Shown piece after piece: positions 43,920 to 53,472 of a stretch of 64,000 nucleotides of DNA (positions are counted from its first letter, which is position 1; every line of letters begins with the position of its first letter). The DNA is from Streptomyces sp. NBC_01306. GTDB lineage: Bacteria > Actinomycetota > Actinomycetes > Streptomycetales > Streptomycetaceae. Under the pieces are notes generated by a model. That model was given only the letters and a program-made list of their open reading frames with translations. It was not told the DNA's origin and ran no database searches. The position numbers and the translations under genes are program-made. The DNA lies in contig NZ_JAPEPC010000001.1 in assembly GCF_026340465.1 (NCBI RefSeq), positions 3,830,001 to 3,894,000 on the forward strand, read 5' to 3'.

Positions 43920-44150
43920 ACGGCGCCCGCCGAACAGAGTGACGCGTTGGTTTCCTCGGCAGGGAATGTGTGAAGTGTCGCGCGGCGGGGCACCCGGTGT
44001 TCCGGAGATCATTTCGCCGCTATCGGTGAATGTTTTCCCGGACTTCTGGTCCGGGGTCGCAGTAATTCGAATGAGGGAGCAGTTATGTGAGTGACAGCAT
44101 CCGGGGCCGCCCGAAGCCGCGGCCGCCCCTGGCTCACTGTGTCCCTTCAC

Positions 44151-44191
44151 CGAAGCGGGGCGGCCAGACTTTTTCTGGCCGCCCCGCTTCG
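44151..44191 (+). terminator. 18-bp perfect hairpin upstream of the DUF2993 gene
   Basis: cgaagcggggcggccaga and its complement enclose a 5-nt loop. It lies in the 380-bp gap 43920-44299, which holds no gene I can support, and may end the 43749 transcript. No T run follows. Confidence 0.6.
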
Positions 44192-44299
44192 GGCTGTGAC
44201 CGGCCTAACATCCGGCGGTAGCCGACAAAGGGTGCAAAGCAGGGTGCTACCCCCGGTACGACTTGCGTTCGGGGGGCGCACGCGTGGTGGGATGAGCCG

Positions 44300-45568
44300 A
44301 TGCGACCCCCCACACGCATACCCCCGCATCCGCGTAATCCCTACGACGAACTGGCACAACTCCGCGATCCGGAGCCGGGCTTCGAGCCGTACGGCTACGA
44401 CGAGCGCGACCCCCTCGGGCTGGGGCTGAAGTCCGATGGCGACGAAGCCGACGGTTACGACGAAGCCGACGGTGTCGCCGGCGAGAGCCGTGACGACCCC
44501 GATGACCGCTGGTCGCCGCCCAACCACCGGGCCCGGCGCCGGTTCGCCGCCGTGTCCACCGTGGTGAAGGTCGCCGTCGCCGCCCTGGTCTGCACCGGAT
44601 TCCTCTTCCTCGCCGACCGGTTCGCCGAGCTGTACGCGCAGAACAAGGCCGCCGAGAAGCTCCAGCAGTCGATGCACCTGGTGACCAGACCGGAGGTCGA
44701 CATCCACGGCTTCCCGTTCCTCACCCAGGTTCTCGACAAGCACCTCGACCGGGTCGACGTGGCCGTCCCCGACGTCCCGGCCGACCGGGTCTCCCTCGCG
44801 GAGGTGCACGCCACCGCCAAGGACATCCGGATCAACGGAGACCTCCCCAGCTCCATCAAGGGCGCCGTGGTCGGCTCGATGGACGGCGACGTCTTCCTCT
44901 CGTTCGAGGACATGAACCGCGAGCTCGGCGCCTCCCAGGTCAAGTTCACCGACGAGGGGCACGACTCGATCAATGTCCACGGCGGCCTGCCTGTTGCGGG
45001 CACCGAGGTACGCGTCCAGGCCAAGGCACACGTCCAGCGGGACGGCGGCCGGGCGGTCTCCACGACGGTCGACCACATGCGGATCGAGGTGCCCGGCATC
45101 GCGACGTACACGCCCGGCAAGGACCGCGCGCACTCCGGGCTGCGGCTCGCCCCCGAGGCTGCCGCCCGGATCGCCCGCGAGGAGAGCCACATCAAGGCGC
45201 TGCTCTCCGTACCGTCCATCGTCCAGCGCATCGGCGTACCGCAGAAGCGCGTGCAGCAGGCGTTGCAGAGCGACGACCAGCTGCACAAGCTGACCGGCAC
45301 ACCGCGCTTCGCCCACCAGCTGATGCAGGTCAACCTGGTCGACGAGGTCGTCGCCCACCCCTGGCTGCTGCAGAAGGCGGGCATCGACCCCAAGCTGATC
45401 GCCGCCGTGATGAGCCTTCGCCCGCCGGAGCTCTCCAGTCAGTTCTCGCTCTCCTTCAAGCTGCCCAAGGCGCCCGGCGACATCAGCCTGCGCCATGTGG
45501 TGGTGGAGAAGGACGGGATCAGGGCGGACCTGGCGGGCTCCGGCCTGCACTGGGGCAAGCAGCGCTGA
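44300..45568 (+). CDS. DUF2993 (LmeA-like) membrane-anchored protein
   Basis: The 422-aa protein has an acidic, disordered cytoplasmic N-terminus (1-78; many Asp/Glu/Gly). One transmembrane helix follows (TVVKVAVAALVCTGFLFLAD, about 87-106), then a large extracellular DUF2993 domain with EVDIHGFPFLTQVLDKHLDR. In mycobacteria LmeA-type members bind phospholipid and help envelope glycolipid growth. The C-terminal 180 residues (LAPEAAARIAREESHIKALL onward) are more divergent. A second, shorter DUF2993 protein is encoded at 54944; both share the segment DI(H/K)GFPFLTQVLDK. Confidence 0.88.
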   Translation: MRPPTRIPPHPRNPYDELAQLRDPEPGFEPYGYDERDPLGLGLKSDGDEADGYDEADGVAGESRDDPDDRWSPPNHRARRRFAAVSTVVKVAVAALVCTGFLFLADRFAELYAQNKAAEKLQQSMHLVTRPEVDIHGFPFLTQVLDKHLDRVDVAVPDVPADRVSLAEVHATAKDIRINGDLPSSIKGAVVGSMDGDVFLSFEDMNRELGASQVKFTDEGHDSINVHGGLPVAGTEVRVQAKAHVQRDGGRAVSTTVDHMRIEVPGIATYTPGKDRAHSGLRLAPEAAARIAREESHIKALLSVPSIVQRIGVPQKRVQQALQSDDQLHKLTGTPRFAHQLMQVNLVDEVVAHPWLLQKAGIDPKLIAAVMSLRPPELSSQFSLSFKLPKAPGDISLRHVVVEKDGIRADLAGSGLHWGKQR

Positions 45569-45577
45569 GGACGGGCG

Positions 45578-45614
45578 GGGCCCCGGTCGCCCGATGGCGG
45601 AAGGACCGGGGCCC
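45578..45614. terminator. bidirectional terminator hairpin between convergent genes
   Basis: gggccccggtc and its complement around a 15-nt loop lie between the DUF2993 gene (plus) and the sensor kinase gene (minus). There is no T run. Confidence 0.6.
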
Positions 45615-45659
45615 GGTGGGGTGACGTCCGGTGGCGCGGAGCCCGGTGGGGCGGGCGCC

Positions 45660-47123
45660 TCACGCCTCTGCTGAGGGCGGCGCGTCCGGCGGTGGTGTCG
45701 CGGCGCCCGGGATCCGGATGACCGCCTCGGTGCCGCCGCCCGGCGCGGGGTTGAGCTCGATGTCGCCGCCGGACTGCTGGACCGTACGGGCCACGATGGA
45801 GAGGCCGAGGCCCGAGCCGGGCAGGGAACGGGCCGACGAGGACCGCCAGAACCGCTCGAAGACGTACGGGAGGTCGTCGGCGGGGATGCCGGGGCCGTGG
45901 TCCCGTACCGTCAGCCGGCCCTCTCCCAGGGTGACTTCGATGGTCCCGCCGGGCGGGCTGAACTTCACCGCGTTGTCCAGCACATTGATCACGGCCCGCT
46001 CCAGCGCGGCCGGTTCGGCCTGTACGTACCAGGGCCCGAGGTCGGCGGTGAAGGTCAGCTCCGGGCCGCGCAGCACCGCCCGGTCCAGCGCCGACTGCGC
46101 GATGTCGTGCAGCGCGACGACGTTCAGGGTCTCCGGCGCATGGGTCGCCTCGTGGCGGGACAGCTCCTGCAAGTCGCCGATGAGCGCGGCCAGTTCGGTC
46201 ATCTGCGCCTTGACCGAAGCCATCAGGGCCTTGCGGTCGTCGGGCGGGATGGGGCGGCCGGTCTCCTCGCTGCGGGCGAGCAGCTCGATGTTGGTACGGA
46301 GCGAGGTGAGCGGGGTGCGCAGCTCGTGCCCGGCGTCCGCGATGAGCTGCGCCTGACGGTCGCGGGATTCGCCGAGCGCGGCCGTCATCGAGTTGAAGGA
46401 CCGGGAGAGCCGGGCGATCTCGTCCTCGCCCTCGACCGGGATCCGTACGGTGAGGTCCTCCGTACGGGCCACGTGCTCGACGGCCTCGGTCAGTTCGTCG
46501 ACCGGTTTGAGCCCGGCCTGCGCGATCCACAGGCCCGCCGCGCCCGCCCCGATGACACCGACACCGGAGACAGCGAGAAGCAGCAGGGCCAGTTCGCTGA
46601 GGGTGCTGCGGGTGTCCGCCAGCGGGTAGGCGACCATCTGCACGATGTCCGGGTAGGGCACCCCGGGCTGGTAGAGCACGTGCGCCGTGAGGATGCGGAC
46701 GGCGTGCCCGTCGGAGTCCGTGCCGTTGCGGTACCTGGGCAGCTTGGTGTTGCCGGCTTTCGCCAGGGAACGGTCGCCGGCGGTGACCTTGATGGTGCCC
46801 GCGCCACCGCGCACACAGATGGTGCCGTCCGACTGCACGAGCTGCGCGTAGTACGGGGAGGTCTGCTGGCCGAAGTTGCCGGGCGGCTCCGGTGCGCGGC
46901 AGTCGTTGAGGTTGTTGCGCAGGGTGGTGGGGGAGACGGTCTGGGTGTAGATCTGCCCGGCGAGCTTCGAGTCGATCTCGTCGTACAGCTTCCCCTGCAC
47001 CAGGAACCAGCAGATCACCGAGACCACGGCCACCGCGAACGCCACCGCGGCCGCCGTCAGCATCGCCAGCCGGGAGCGCAGCGGAAGCCGCCGGAACCAG
47101 CGCACGGGCTGGGGGAAGCTCAC
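45660..47123 (-). CDS. membrane sensor histidine kinase
   Basis: The 487-aa protein has a transmembrane helix at 21-43 ([20 protein letters not shown]), an extracytoplasmic sensor of about 150 residues with two Cys, and a second helix (about 187-210). HAMP, the H-box [15 protein letters not shown], and the N/G boxes of the ATPase follow ([34 protein letters not shown]). It should phosphorylate the response regulator encoded immediately upstream, with which it shares a 4-bp GTGA overlap. The pairing with a nearby HtrA-type protease recalls mprAB-pepD of Mycobacterium. Confidence 0.94.
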   Translation of the reverse strand: MSFPQPVRWFRRLPLRSRLAMLTAAAVAFAVAVVSVICWFLVQGKLYDEIDSKLAGQIYTQTVSPTTLRNNLNDCRAPEPPGNFGQQTSPYYAQLVQSDGTICVRGGAGTIKVTAGDRSLAKAGNTKLPRYRNGTDSDGHAVRILTAHVLYQPGVPYPDIVQMVAYPLADTRSTLSELALLLLAVSGVGVIGAGAAGLWIAQAGLKPVDELTEAVEHVARTEDLTVRIPVEGEDEIARLSRSFNSMTAALGESRDRQAQLIADAGHELRTPLTSLRTNIELLARSEETGRPIPPDDRKALMASVKAQMTELAALIGDLQELSRHEATHAPETLNVVALHDIAQSALDRAVLRGPELTFTADLGPWYVQAEPAALERAVINVLDNAVKFSPPGGTIEVTLGEGRLTVRDHGPGIPADDLPYVFERFWRSSSARSLPGSGLGLSIVARTVQQSGGDIELNPAPGGGTEAVIRIPGAATPPPDAPPSAEA

Positions 47124-47851
47124 TCGGCGCTCCCGGTCCGCAGCGCGTAGCCCACGCCCCGCACCGTGTGCACCAGACGCGGTTCGCCGCCGCCCTCCGT
47201 CTTGCGGCGGAGGTACATCACGTACACGTCCAGCGAGTTGGACGACGGCTCGAAGTCGAAGCCCCACACCGCCTTGAGGATCTGCTCGCGGGTGAGCACC
47301 TGGCGCGGGTGGGCCAGGAACATCTCAAGCAGCGTGAACTCGGTACGGGTCAGCTCCACCCGCCGCTCACCACGCGTCACTTCGCGCGTCGAGAGGTCCA
47401 TCCGCAGGTCGGCGAAGGACAGTACGTTGTCGTCGGGGGCCTCGCCCGCGGCCGCCGTGTACGAACTGCGCCGCAGCAGTGCGCGGATACGGGCGAACAG
47501 CTCGTCCAGTTCGAACGGCTTCACCAGGTAGTCGTCGGCGCCCGCGTCGAGTCCGGTGACCCGGTCGCCGACGGTGTCACGGGCGGTGAGCATCAGGATC
47601 GGGGTGGTCGACCCCGACGCCCGCAGCCTGCGGGCCGCGGTCAGGCCGTCCATGCGGGGCATCTGGATGTCGAGGACGATGAGATCCGGCGCGTACGGGG
47701 CCGCCTTCGTCAGCGCGTCCAGACCGTCGACGGCGACCTCCGTCCCGTACCCCTCGAAGGCGAGACTGCGGCGCAGCGCCTCGCGTACGGCGGGCTCGTC
47801 GTCGACGATCAGGATGCGCTGCTGGTCGTGGCCGTCCTCGGCGGGGCTCAT
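47120..47851 (-). CDS. OmpR-family response regulator
   Basis: The 243-aa protein has a receiver domain ([20 protein letters not shown]; phospho-Asp in [13 protein letters not shown]; Lys in [12 protein letters not shown]). A winged-helix DNA-binding domain follows ([42 protein letters not shown]). All phosphorylation residues are present. It is coupled to the kinase gene. ATG 47851 has gagga upstream; the frame beyond is not conserved-looking. Confidence 0.95.
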   Translation of the reverse strand: MSPAEDGHDQQRILIVDDEPAVREALRRSLAFEGYGTEVAVDGLDALTKAAPYAPDLIVLDIQMPRMDGLTAARRLRASGSTTPILMLTARDTVGDRVTGLDAGADDYLVKPFELDELFARIRALLRRSSYTAAAGEAPDDNVLSFADLRMDLSTREVTRGERRVELTRTEFTLLEMFLAHPRQVLTREQILKAVWGFDFEPSSNSLDVYVMYLRRKTEGGGEPRLVHTVRGVGYALRTGSAE

Positions 47852-47903
47852 CGGCTCTCTGTCCTCGTTTACTGGGGGGCGTCGGTCTTCGGCGTGGCGT
47901 CCC

Positions 47904-48215
47904 TCAGCCTCGCACGGCCGACCGTCGGCGGCGCGCGGCACGCCCCTTGGAGCGGGCGGGGGAGGGGGCGGAGGAGGCGGAGGCGGGGGCGCGTACCTCG
48001 GGGGCCCGTGCCGCTGCTTCCTGTCCGGGCTTCCCGCTCTGGTCGGTCTTTCCGGCCTGCTCGGTCTTTCCGGCCTGGTCTGCCTGGGACTGGGCCAGCG
48101 CGAGGGGGAGCCCCAGACCGGCGGGGTCCGCCCAGGAGATCGCGGTGAGCAGGGCGTGCCTGGCTCGGTTGATGGTGATGGTGACGGTGGCGGTGCCGTG
48201 CGGAGTTGCGGTCAC
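47904..48215 (-). CDS. hypothetical protein (103 aa)
   Basis: A perfect AGGAGG sits 5 bp before GTG 48215. The protein has an ordered N-terminal half ([20 protein letters not shown], then [20 protein letters not shown]) and a charged, repetitive C-terminal half with the triplicated [17 protein letters not shown]-like unit and an Arg/Lys tail. No signal or membrane segment is present. It lies between the response regulator and HtrA protease genes and probably shares their transcript. Function unknown. Confidence 0.65.
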   Translation of the reverse strand: MTATPHGTATVTITINRARHALLTAISWADPAGLGLPLALAQSQADQAGKTEQAGKTDQSGKPGQEAAARAPEVRAPASASSAPSPARSKGRAARRRRSAVRG

Positions 48216-48293
48216 GGGGTCCTCCTGGGTGGCGCCGGCGCGAGTGCGGCGCCGACTGGTGGTGCTGGGTGGTGCTGGTTCACGCGGGTCGCA

Positions 48294-49379
48294 CTAGTTG
48301 CTGTTGCTGCCGCCCGCGCGCAGGTGGGCGAGGTCGGCCTTGACCGTGTTGATCGGGATGGCGAAGCCGAGGCCCACGCTCCCGGCGTCGCTCGAACTGT
48401 CGCTGCTCTGCGAACTGGCCGAGTACATCGCGGAGTTGATGCCGATGATCTCGCCGTCCATGTTGATCAGCGCACCGCCGGAGTTGCCGGGGTTGAGCGA
48501 GGCGTCGGTCTGGAGCGCCTTGTACGTGGTGGTGGAGTTGCCGGTGTCGCCGTTGAACTGCCGGCCGCCGAACTGGAACGGCCAGTTCCCGTCGCCGCCG
48601 CCCTGCTGCCCGTAGCCCTGCCCCTGGCCGTCCTGGCCCTGGCCCTGGTCCTGGCTCTGCCCCTGGCCCTCTTCCTTGGCGACGGTGACATCGCGGTTCA
48701 GCGCCGAGATGATGCCGCTGGTGACGGTGCCGGTCAGGCCCTCGGGGGAGCCGATCGCCACGACCTGGTCGCCGACGGCGACGTTGGACGAGTCACCGAG
48801 CGAGGCGGGCTTGAGGCCGGACGCGCCCTGCACCTTGATGAGTGCCAGGTCCTTGCCGGGGTCGGTGCCGACCACCTTCGCCGTGTACGTCTTGCCGTCG
48901 CTCAGGGAGACCTTGACCGTGTCGGCACCCGAGATGACGTGGTTGTTGGTGACGATCTCACCGGCGGCGGTGACGATCACGCCGGCCCCGGTGGACTGAC
49001 CTGCCGTGGAAGTCGCCTTGACCTCCACGATGCTCGGTGAGACGGCCTGGGCGACACCGGAGACCGTGCCCTTGCTCGACTGCGAGACGGTGGTGCCGCT
49101 GACGGTGCCCGCGGGGTTCGCGCCGTTGCTGCCGTTGTCCATCAGGGACTCGGCGAGCGCCGCCGAACCGCCGCCGACGACCGCGGCGATGATGGCGACG
49201 GCGGCGAGGAGGGCGATCGGCCGCTTGGCGCGCCTGGAGGTGACGTGGTCCGCCGGGGCGGCCGGAGCCGGCGGCGGCCAGGCCGCTGACGGCTGGTGTG
49301 CGGGCGGCGGCGGGAAGGACCGGGCCGCGTACGCATCGTCCTGCTGCGGGTTGGGGTACTGCTCCGGGTTCTCGGTCAT
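48294..49379 (-). CDS. membrane-anchored HtrA/DegP-like serine protease without PDZ domain
   Basis: The 361-aa protein has a Pro-rich cytoplasmic N-terminus, one membrane helix (about 54-75) and an extracytoplasmic trypsin-like domain. The catalytic triad is His147 (TNNHVI), Asp177 (GKDLALI) and Ser300 (NPGNSGGAL). A Gly/Gln-rich low-complexity insert (236-262) interrupts the domain. The chain ends about 60 residues after Ser300, where HtrA proteins normally carry a PDZ domain, so that part is missing. The response regulator and kinase genes next door suggest envelope-stress control. ATG 49379 starts a Pro/Gln-rich leader typical of streptomycetes. Confidence 0.9.
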   Translation of the reverse strand: MTENPEQYPNPQQDDAYAARSFPPPPAHQPSAAWPPPAPAAPADHVTSRRAKRPIALLAAVAIIAAVVGGGSAALAESLMDNGSNGANPAGTVSGTTVSQSSKGTVSGVAQAVSPSIVEVKATSTAGQSTGAGVIVTAAGEIVTNNHVISGADTVKVSLSDGKTYTAKVVGTDPGKDLALIKVQGASGLKPASLGDSSNVAVGDQVVAIGSPEGLTGTVTSGIISALNRDVTVAKEEGQGQSQDQGQGQDGQGQGYGQQGGGDGNWPFQFGGRQFNGDTGNSTTTYKALQTDASLNPGNSGGALINMDGEIIGINSAMYSASSQSSDSSSDAGSVGLGFAIPINTVKADLAHLRAGGSNSN

Positions 49380-49508
49380 GTCTCATAGCCTTGCCACCGA
49401 CCATGAGAGTTTCCTGAGTGCCCGCTGAGAAGCCCGACAGAACCCCGTATGCCCGATATAAAGGCCCGACATAATGGCCCGACGGGCCTGTGCGCGGGCG
49501 AGGTTGGG

Positions 49509-49577
49509 TGTCAGGGCCGGGCGGTCAGGATCCGGCGTCAGAACGGGGCATCAGGACCGGGCGTGAGGACCGGGCGT
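49509..49577 (+). repeat. degenerate 13-15-bp direct repeats near LacI gene end
   Basis: About five imperfect copies of tcaggaccgggcg lie between the protease gene start and the lacI-type stop, ending at the stop codon. They are non-coding. Confidence 0.6.
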
Positions 49578-50599
49578 CAGCCGCAGCCGCAGGACCGGCG
49601 CACGACGAGCGCCGACGGGAACTGCTTCAGCCGCTCCCGCCGCGACCCCGCGACCCGGAGCGCGTCGTCCAGCACGAGATCGACCGCGGAGCGCGCCATC
49701 GCCGGGCGGTCCGAGTACACCGTCGTCAGCGGCGGGTCCGTGAGGGCCGCTTCCTTGACGTCGTCGAAGCCGGCCACCGCCAGCTCGGTGGGCACGTCGA
49801 TCCGCAGCTCACGGGCGGCCCGCAGGACACCGATCGCCTGGTCGTCGGTGGAGCAGAAGATCGCCGGGGGCCGGTCGGGGCCCGCCAGCAGCTTCAGCGC
49901 GACCTGGTACGCGTCGTAGCGGTTGTACGGAGCCTGGAAGAGCCGGCCGTCGACGGAGCGGCCGGACTCCTGCATCGCGCGCCGCCAGCCCTCGACGTGG
50001 TCGGCCACCGGGTCGCCGACGGAGGGCGTCGATTCGAGGCCGCCGAGGCAGGCCACGTACGCGTAGCCGTGCTCCAGGAGGTGGCGGGTGGCGAGCTGCG
50101 CGCCGCCGATGTCGTCCGTCACGACGGCGACGTCATCGATGGCCTCGGGCCGCTCGTGCAGCAGCACCACGCGGGCGTCCCACGCCTCTATCTCCGCGGC
50201 GGCACGCTCGCTCATGCCCTGGCTGACCAGGATCAGACCGGAGACCCGCATCCCGAGGAAGGCCCGCAGATAGTGGACCTCGCGCTCGTCGACGTAGTCG
50301 GAGTTGCCGACGAGCACCATTTTCCCGCGCTCGGATGCGGCCTGCTCGACGGCGTGCGCCATCTCCGCGAAGAAGGGCTGCCGGGCGTCCGGCACGATCA
50401 TCCCTATGAGATCGGTGCGCCGTGAGGCCATGGCCTGCGCCACCCGGTCCGGCCGGTACCCCAGCTCTTTGATCGCGTTGACTACCCGCTCGCGCGTGGC
50501 CGGGGCGACCGGCCTCGGTCCGTTGTTGATGACATAGCTGACGACAGCGGTCGAAGTCCCCGCCAGTCGCGCCACATCGTCCCGCGTCACCTTGGCCAC
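49577..50599 (-). CDS. LacI-family transcriptional regulator
   Basis: The 340-aa repressor has a LacI-type HTH and hinge ([40 protein letters not shown]). A periplasmic-binding-protein-like effector domain follows ([40 protein letters not shown]). Sugar or nucleoside effectors are usual; none is indicated by neighbours. GTG 50599 is the start. The C-terminus ends in Cys-Gly-Cys-Gly, which is unusual but seen in related actinobacterial regulators. Confidence 0.94.
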   Translation of the reverse strand: MAKVTRDDVARLAGTSTAVVSYVINNGPRPVAPATRERVVNAIKELGYRPDRVAQAMASRRTDLIGMIVPDARQPFFAEMAHAVEQAASERGKMVLVGNSDYVDEREVHYLRAFLGMRVSGLILVSQGMSERAAAEIEAWDARVVLLHERPEAIDDVAVVTDDIGGAQLATRHLLEHGYAYVACLGGLESTPSVGDPVADHVEGWRRAMQESGRSVDGRLFQAPYNRYDAYQVALKLLAGPDRPPAIFCSTDDQAIGVLRAARELRIDVPTELAVAGFDDVKEAALTDPPLTTVYSDRPAMARSAVDLVLDDALRVAGSRRERLKQFPSALVVRRSCGCG

Positions 50600-50635
50600 G
50601 CGCGGCAGTCTACGCGGATGGACCTGCCGTTGGAC

Positions 50636-51427
50636 CTACCGTTTTACGGGCCGGACGGCAGCCTCCCGGGAGCCCGCCGTGTCCTCCGTCCGGGTCAGTG
50701 CCCCGGAGGCCTGTTCGGCGGCCTTGGCCTGGGCTTCTTCGGCCGCGCGCTCCACCTTCTCGGGGGTGACGAAGCGGTAGCCGACGTTACGTACGGTGCC
50801 GATCAGCGACTCGTGCTCGGGGCCGAGCTTGGCGCGGAGCCGCCTTACGTGGACGTCGACCGTGCGCGTACCGCCGAAGTAGTCGTACCCCCACACCTCC
50901 TGGAGCAGCTGGGCGCGGGTGAAGACCCGGCCCGGGTGCTGGGCGAGGTACTTGATCAGCTCGAATTCCTTGAAGGTCAGGTCCAGGACCCGGCCCTTGA
51001 GCTTCGCGCTGTACGTCGTCTCGTCGACCGAGAGGTCGCCGATCCGGATCTCGGTCGGGGAGTCGTCCGAAGTGATCTGCTGGCGGCCGGTCGCGAGCCG
51101 CAGCCGCGCCTCGACCTCGGCCGGGCCCGCGGTGTCGAGCAGGACGTCGTCCACGCCCCAGTCGGCCGTGACGGCCGCGAGGCCGCCCTCGGTGACGACG
51201 AGGATCAGCGGACAGCCGGGTCCCGTGGAGTGGAGCAGCTGACAGAGACTGCGGACCTGGGGAAGGTCGCGGCGCCCGTCCACGAGGATCACATCGGCAC
51301 CCGGGGTGTCGATGAGAGCCGGGCCTTCGGCGGGAGCGACCCGCACACTGTGCAGCAGAAGTCCGAGGGCGGGTAGCACCTCCGTCGACGGCTGGAGGGC
51401 GTTGGTCAGGAGCAGCAGAGAACTCAT
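50636..51427 (-). CDS. glnR: nitrogen regulator GlnR (atypical OmpR-type)
   Basis: The 263-aa protein has a receiver-like domain ([40 protein letters not shown]). It lacks the acidic pocket, as in the atypical receivers that work without phosphorylation, apart from one Asp in LVDGRRD. The DNA-binding domain is [53 protein letters not shown]. The highly conserved winged helix and total length match GlnR, the activator of glutamine synthetase and ammonium uptake genes under nitrogen limitation. ATG 51427 has ggtgga upstream. A 231-bp divergent promoter region separates it from the hydrolase gene. Confidence 0.92.
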   Translation of the reverse strand: MSSLLLLTNALQPSTEVLPALGLLLHSVRVAPAEGPALIDTPGADVILVDGRRDLPQVRSLCQLLHSTGPGCPLILVVTEGGLAAVTADWGVDDVLLDTAGPAEVEARLRLATGRQQITSDDSPTEIRIGDLSVDETTYSAKLKGRVLDLTFKEFELIKYLAQHPGRVFTRAQLLQEVWGYDYFGGTRTVDVHVRRLRAKLGPEHESLIGTVRNVGYRFVTPEKVERAAEEAQAKAAEQASGALTRTEDTAGSREAAVRPVKR

Positions 51428-51658
51428 CGCGCTCCACCTGCCGTGGTCGTCATACGGTCGTGCATATATCGCTCGCCCATTACGTCGGTTCCTCCTCGGT
51501 CCCTGCGAGGACGTATGTGGCACTGCTTTTTTTCTGCGCATACCCCGCGCCCGGGGTTCGCTGCGCGGCTCCGGCGGGTTTCGTATACAACCCACCGAAA
51601 GCACAAAAGGACCTGGGGGCAACTTTGCCCAGGTCCTGATCCCCCCAGAATAGCCCAC

Positions 51659-52573
51659 ATGAGTTCTGCGTCAGAAGAGCCTTTCCGGAATGCCTCTGTT
51701 CCCTTGGTCACTCCGGGCGACCTCAGGGTGATCCTTCGTACCCGGGACGGAGTACCGGTCGAGGCGCGGTACGAGCCGTGTGTGAAGGGTCCGGGCGACA
51801 CGGCGATCGTGGTCGCGCACGGGTTCACGGGGTCGGTCGACCGGCCCGCGGTGCGGCGCGCCGCGGGGGTGTTCGCGCAGCGTGCGGCCGTGGTCACGTT
51901 CTCGTTCCGGGGGCACGGGCGGTCGGGCGGGCGCTCGACGGTGGGCGACAAGGAGGTGCTCGACCTGGCGGCGGCGGTCGAGTGGGCCCACAGCCTCGGG
52001 CACAGCCGGGTGGTGACGGTCGGCTTCTCGATGGGCGGCTCGGTGGTGCTGAGACATGCGGCGCTGCACGGGGACGGGGCGGGGGGTGCCGGGGGTGCCG
52101 GTGTTGACGGTGGTGCGGGTGGGGCTGCTGGTGCCGGCTCTGCCGGGTCGCGTTCTGCCGAGTCCCGTTCTGCCGGGTCCGTGCAGGCGGTGGCCGCGGT
52201 GAGTTCTCCCGCGCGGTGGTACTACCGGGGGACGGCGCCGATGCGGCGGCTGCACTGGGTGGTCACGCGACCGCTGGGGCGGCTGGTGGGGCGGTTCGGG
52301 CTCCGGACCCGGATCCACACGGAGGAGTGGGACCCGGTACCGCTGTCACCGGTGGACGCGGTGCCGATGATCGCGCCTGCGCCGCTGCTGATCGTCCACG
52401 GGGACCGGGATCCCTACTTTCCGCTGGACCATCCTCGGATGCTGGCCGCGGCGGCCGGGGCGGGGGCCGCGGAGCTTTGGGTGGAGCCGGGGATGGGCCA
52501 TGCGGAGAATGCGGCCGGGGACGAGTTGTTGGGGCGGGTGGGGGAGTGGCTGATGCGTCCGGAAGGTGCCTGA
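51659..52573 (+). CDS. alpha/beta hydrolase with Gly/Ala/Ser-rich insert
   Basis: The 304-aa enzyme has an alpha/beta-hydrolase fold: oxyanion [15 protein letters not shown], nucleophile GFSMGGS, acid in [13 protein letters not shown] and the His in GMGHAENA. A 33-residue low-complexity insert ([20 protein letters not shown] onward) lies after the nucleophile helix and may be a simple repeat expansion. The substrate is unknown (ester or amide). No good ribosome site precedes ATG 51659; the frame is open further upstream, but that part runs into the glnR promoter. Confidence 0.86.
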   Translation: MSSASEEPFRNASVPLVTPGDLRVILRTRDGVPVEARYEPCVKGPGDTAIVVAHGFTGSVDRPAVRRAAGVFAQRAAVVTFSFRGHGRSGGRSTVGDKEVLDLAAAVEWAHSLGHSRVVTVGFSMGGSVVLRHAALHGDGAGGAGGAGVDGGAGGAAGAGSAGSRSAESRSAGSVQAVAAVSSPARWYYRGTAPMRRLHWVVTRPLGRLVGRFGLRTRIHTEEWDPVPLSPVDAVPMIAPAPLLIVHGDRDPYFPLDHPRMLAAAAGAGAAELWVEPGMGHAENAAGDELLGRVGEWLMRPEGA

Positions 52574-52585
52574 CCCGGGCCGGTC

Positions 52586-53074
52586 TCAAGCGTTCAGGCA
52601 ATCCCGTACTGCCTCGATGAGGCGGGTCGCGCGGGCGTCGCCGTAACCGATCATTTTGGTGGAGACGTAGGCGAAACCCACCCCGAATTCGTCGTCCCCG
52701 AATGCGAACTGGCCGCCCGCACCGTCGTTGCCGAAGCTCCGGGGGCCGAGCAGGGGACGCGGGGCCGTCGAGTCGAGCAGGAAGCCCGAGCCCCAGCGCT
52801 GGCCCGTGTCGAAGCCCTGCCAGGTCGGGCCCGCCGACACCTCACGTACCGCGTCCGTGACCGTGGCGGGCGTCAGCAGGCGGGCCGAACCGTCCACTCC
52901 CGTCACCGCGGCCGCGTACAGCGCGGCCAGGCCGTTCGCCGAGGAGACCGCGCCGGCTCCGGGGATCTCGGCGCTCAGCAGCTCGGGGTCGTTCCAGCCG
53001 TGGGGCTCGTCCAGTCCGGGGAAGGCGAACGCCCCGTTCATGGTCACCATGCGCATGATCAGCGATCCGGACAC
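52586..53074 (-). pseudogene. C-terminal fragment of a beta-lactamase-like serine hydrolase
   Basis: The frame encodes only the final part of a class C beta-lactamase/EstB-type protein: AAVTGVDGSARLLTPATVTD, RWGSGFLLDST and SFGNDGAGGQFAFGDDEFGV, with the usual end of the fold. The N-terminal two-thirds, including the catalytic SxxK and the Tyr motif, are absent upstream, where the sequence turns into unrelated non-coding DNA. I therefore call it a truncated pseudogene. The 5' limit given is where similarity-like sequence ends; no ribosome site is visible there. Confidence 0.75.
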
Positions 53075-53208
53075 GCTAGGCGGCTCGGTCGGCCGGTTCC
53101 AGCGAATTCGGGGCGGGCCGGAGCCGGGGGTGCGACGGGCAGCGGCGCGGCCGCCTCTCCGCACCCGGCATCATGGACCCGCGCGACGTAAACCAATGAG
53201 GAGTACCC

Positions 53209-53463
53209 ATGCCCGCGGGAACCATCCGCTACTGGGCCGCCGCCAAGGCCGCCGCAGGCACAGCCGAGGAGCCGTACAGCGGCGCCACCCTGGCCGAAGC
53301 ACTCGACGCGGCGCGCGAGCGGCACCCCGGTGAGCTGGCGCAGGTGCTGCGGCGATGCTCGTTCCTCGTCGACGGTGATCCCGTGGGGACCCGCGGCCAT
53401 GAGACGGTACGGCTTGCCGAGGGCGGCACGGTCGAGGTGCTCCCGCCGTTCGCAGGAGGGTGA
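53209..53463 (+). CDS. MoaD/ThiS-family ubiquitin-like sulfur carrier
   Basis: The 84-aa protein has a beta-grasp pattern (TIRYWAAAKAAAGTAEEPYS; RLAEGGTVEVLPPFAGG) ending in Gly-Gly, the diglycine that is adenylated and thiocarboxylated. It could serve molybdopterin synthesis or another sulfur transfer; no MoaE gene is adjacent. A gaggag ribosome site precedes ATG 53209. It lies 9 bp before the next gene. Confidence 0.9.
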   Translation: MPAGTIRYWAAAKAAAGTAEEPYSGATLAEALDAARERHPGELAQVLRRCSFLVDGDPVGTRGHETVRLAEGGTVEVLPPFAGG

Positions 53464-53472
53464 CCCCCCACG

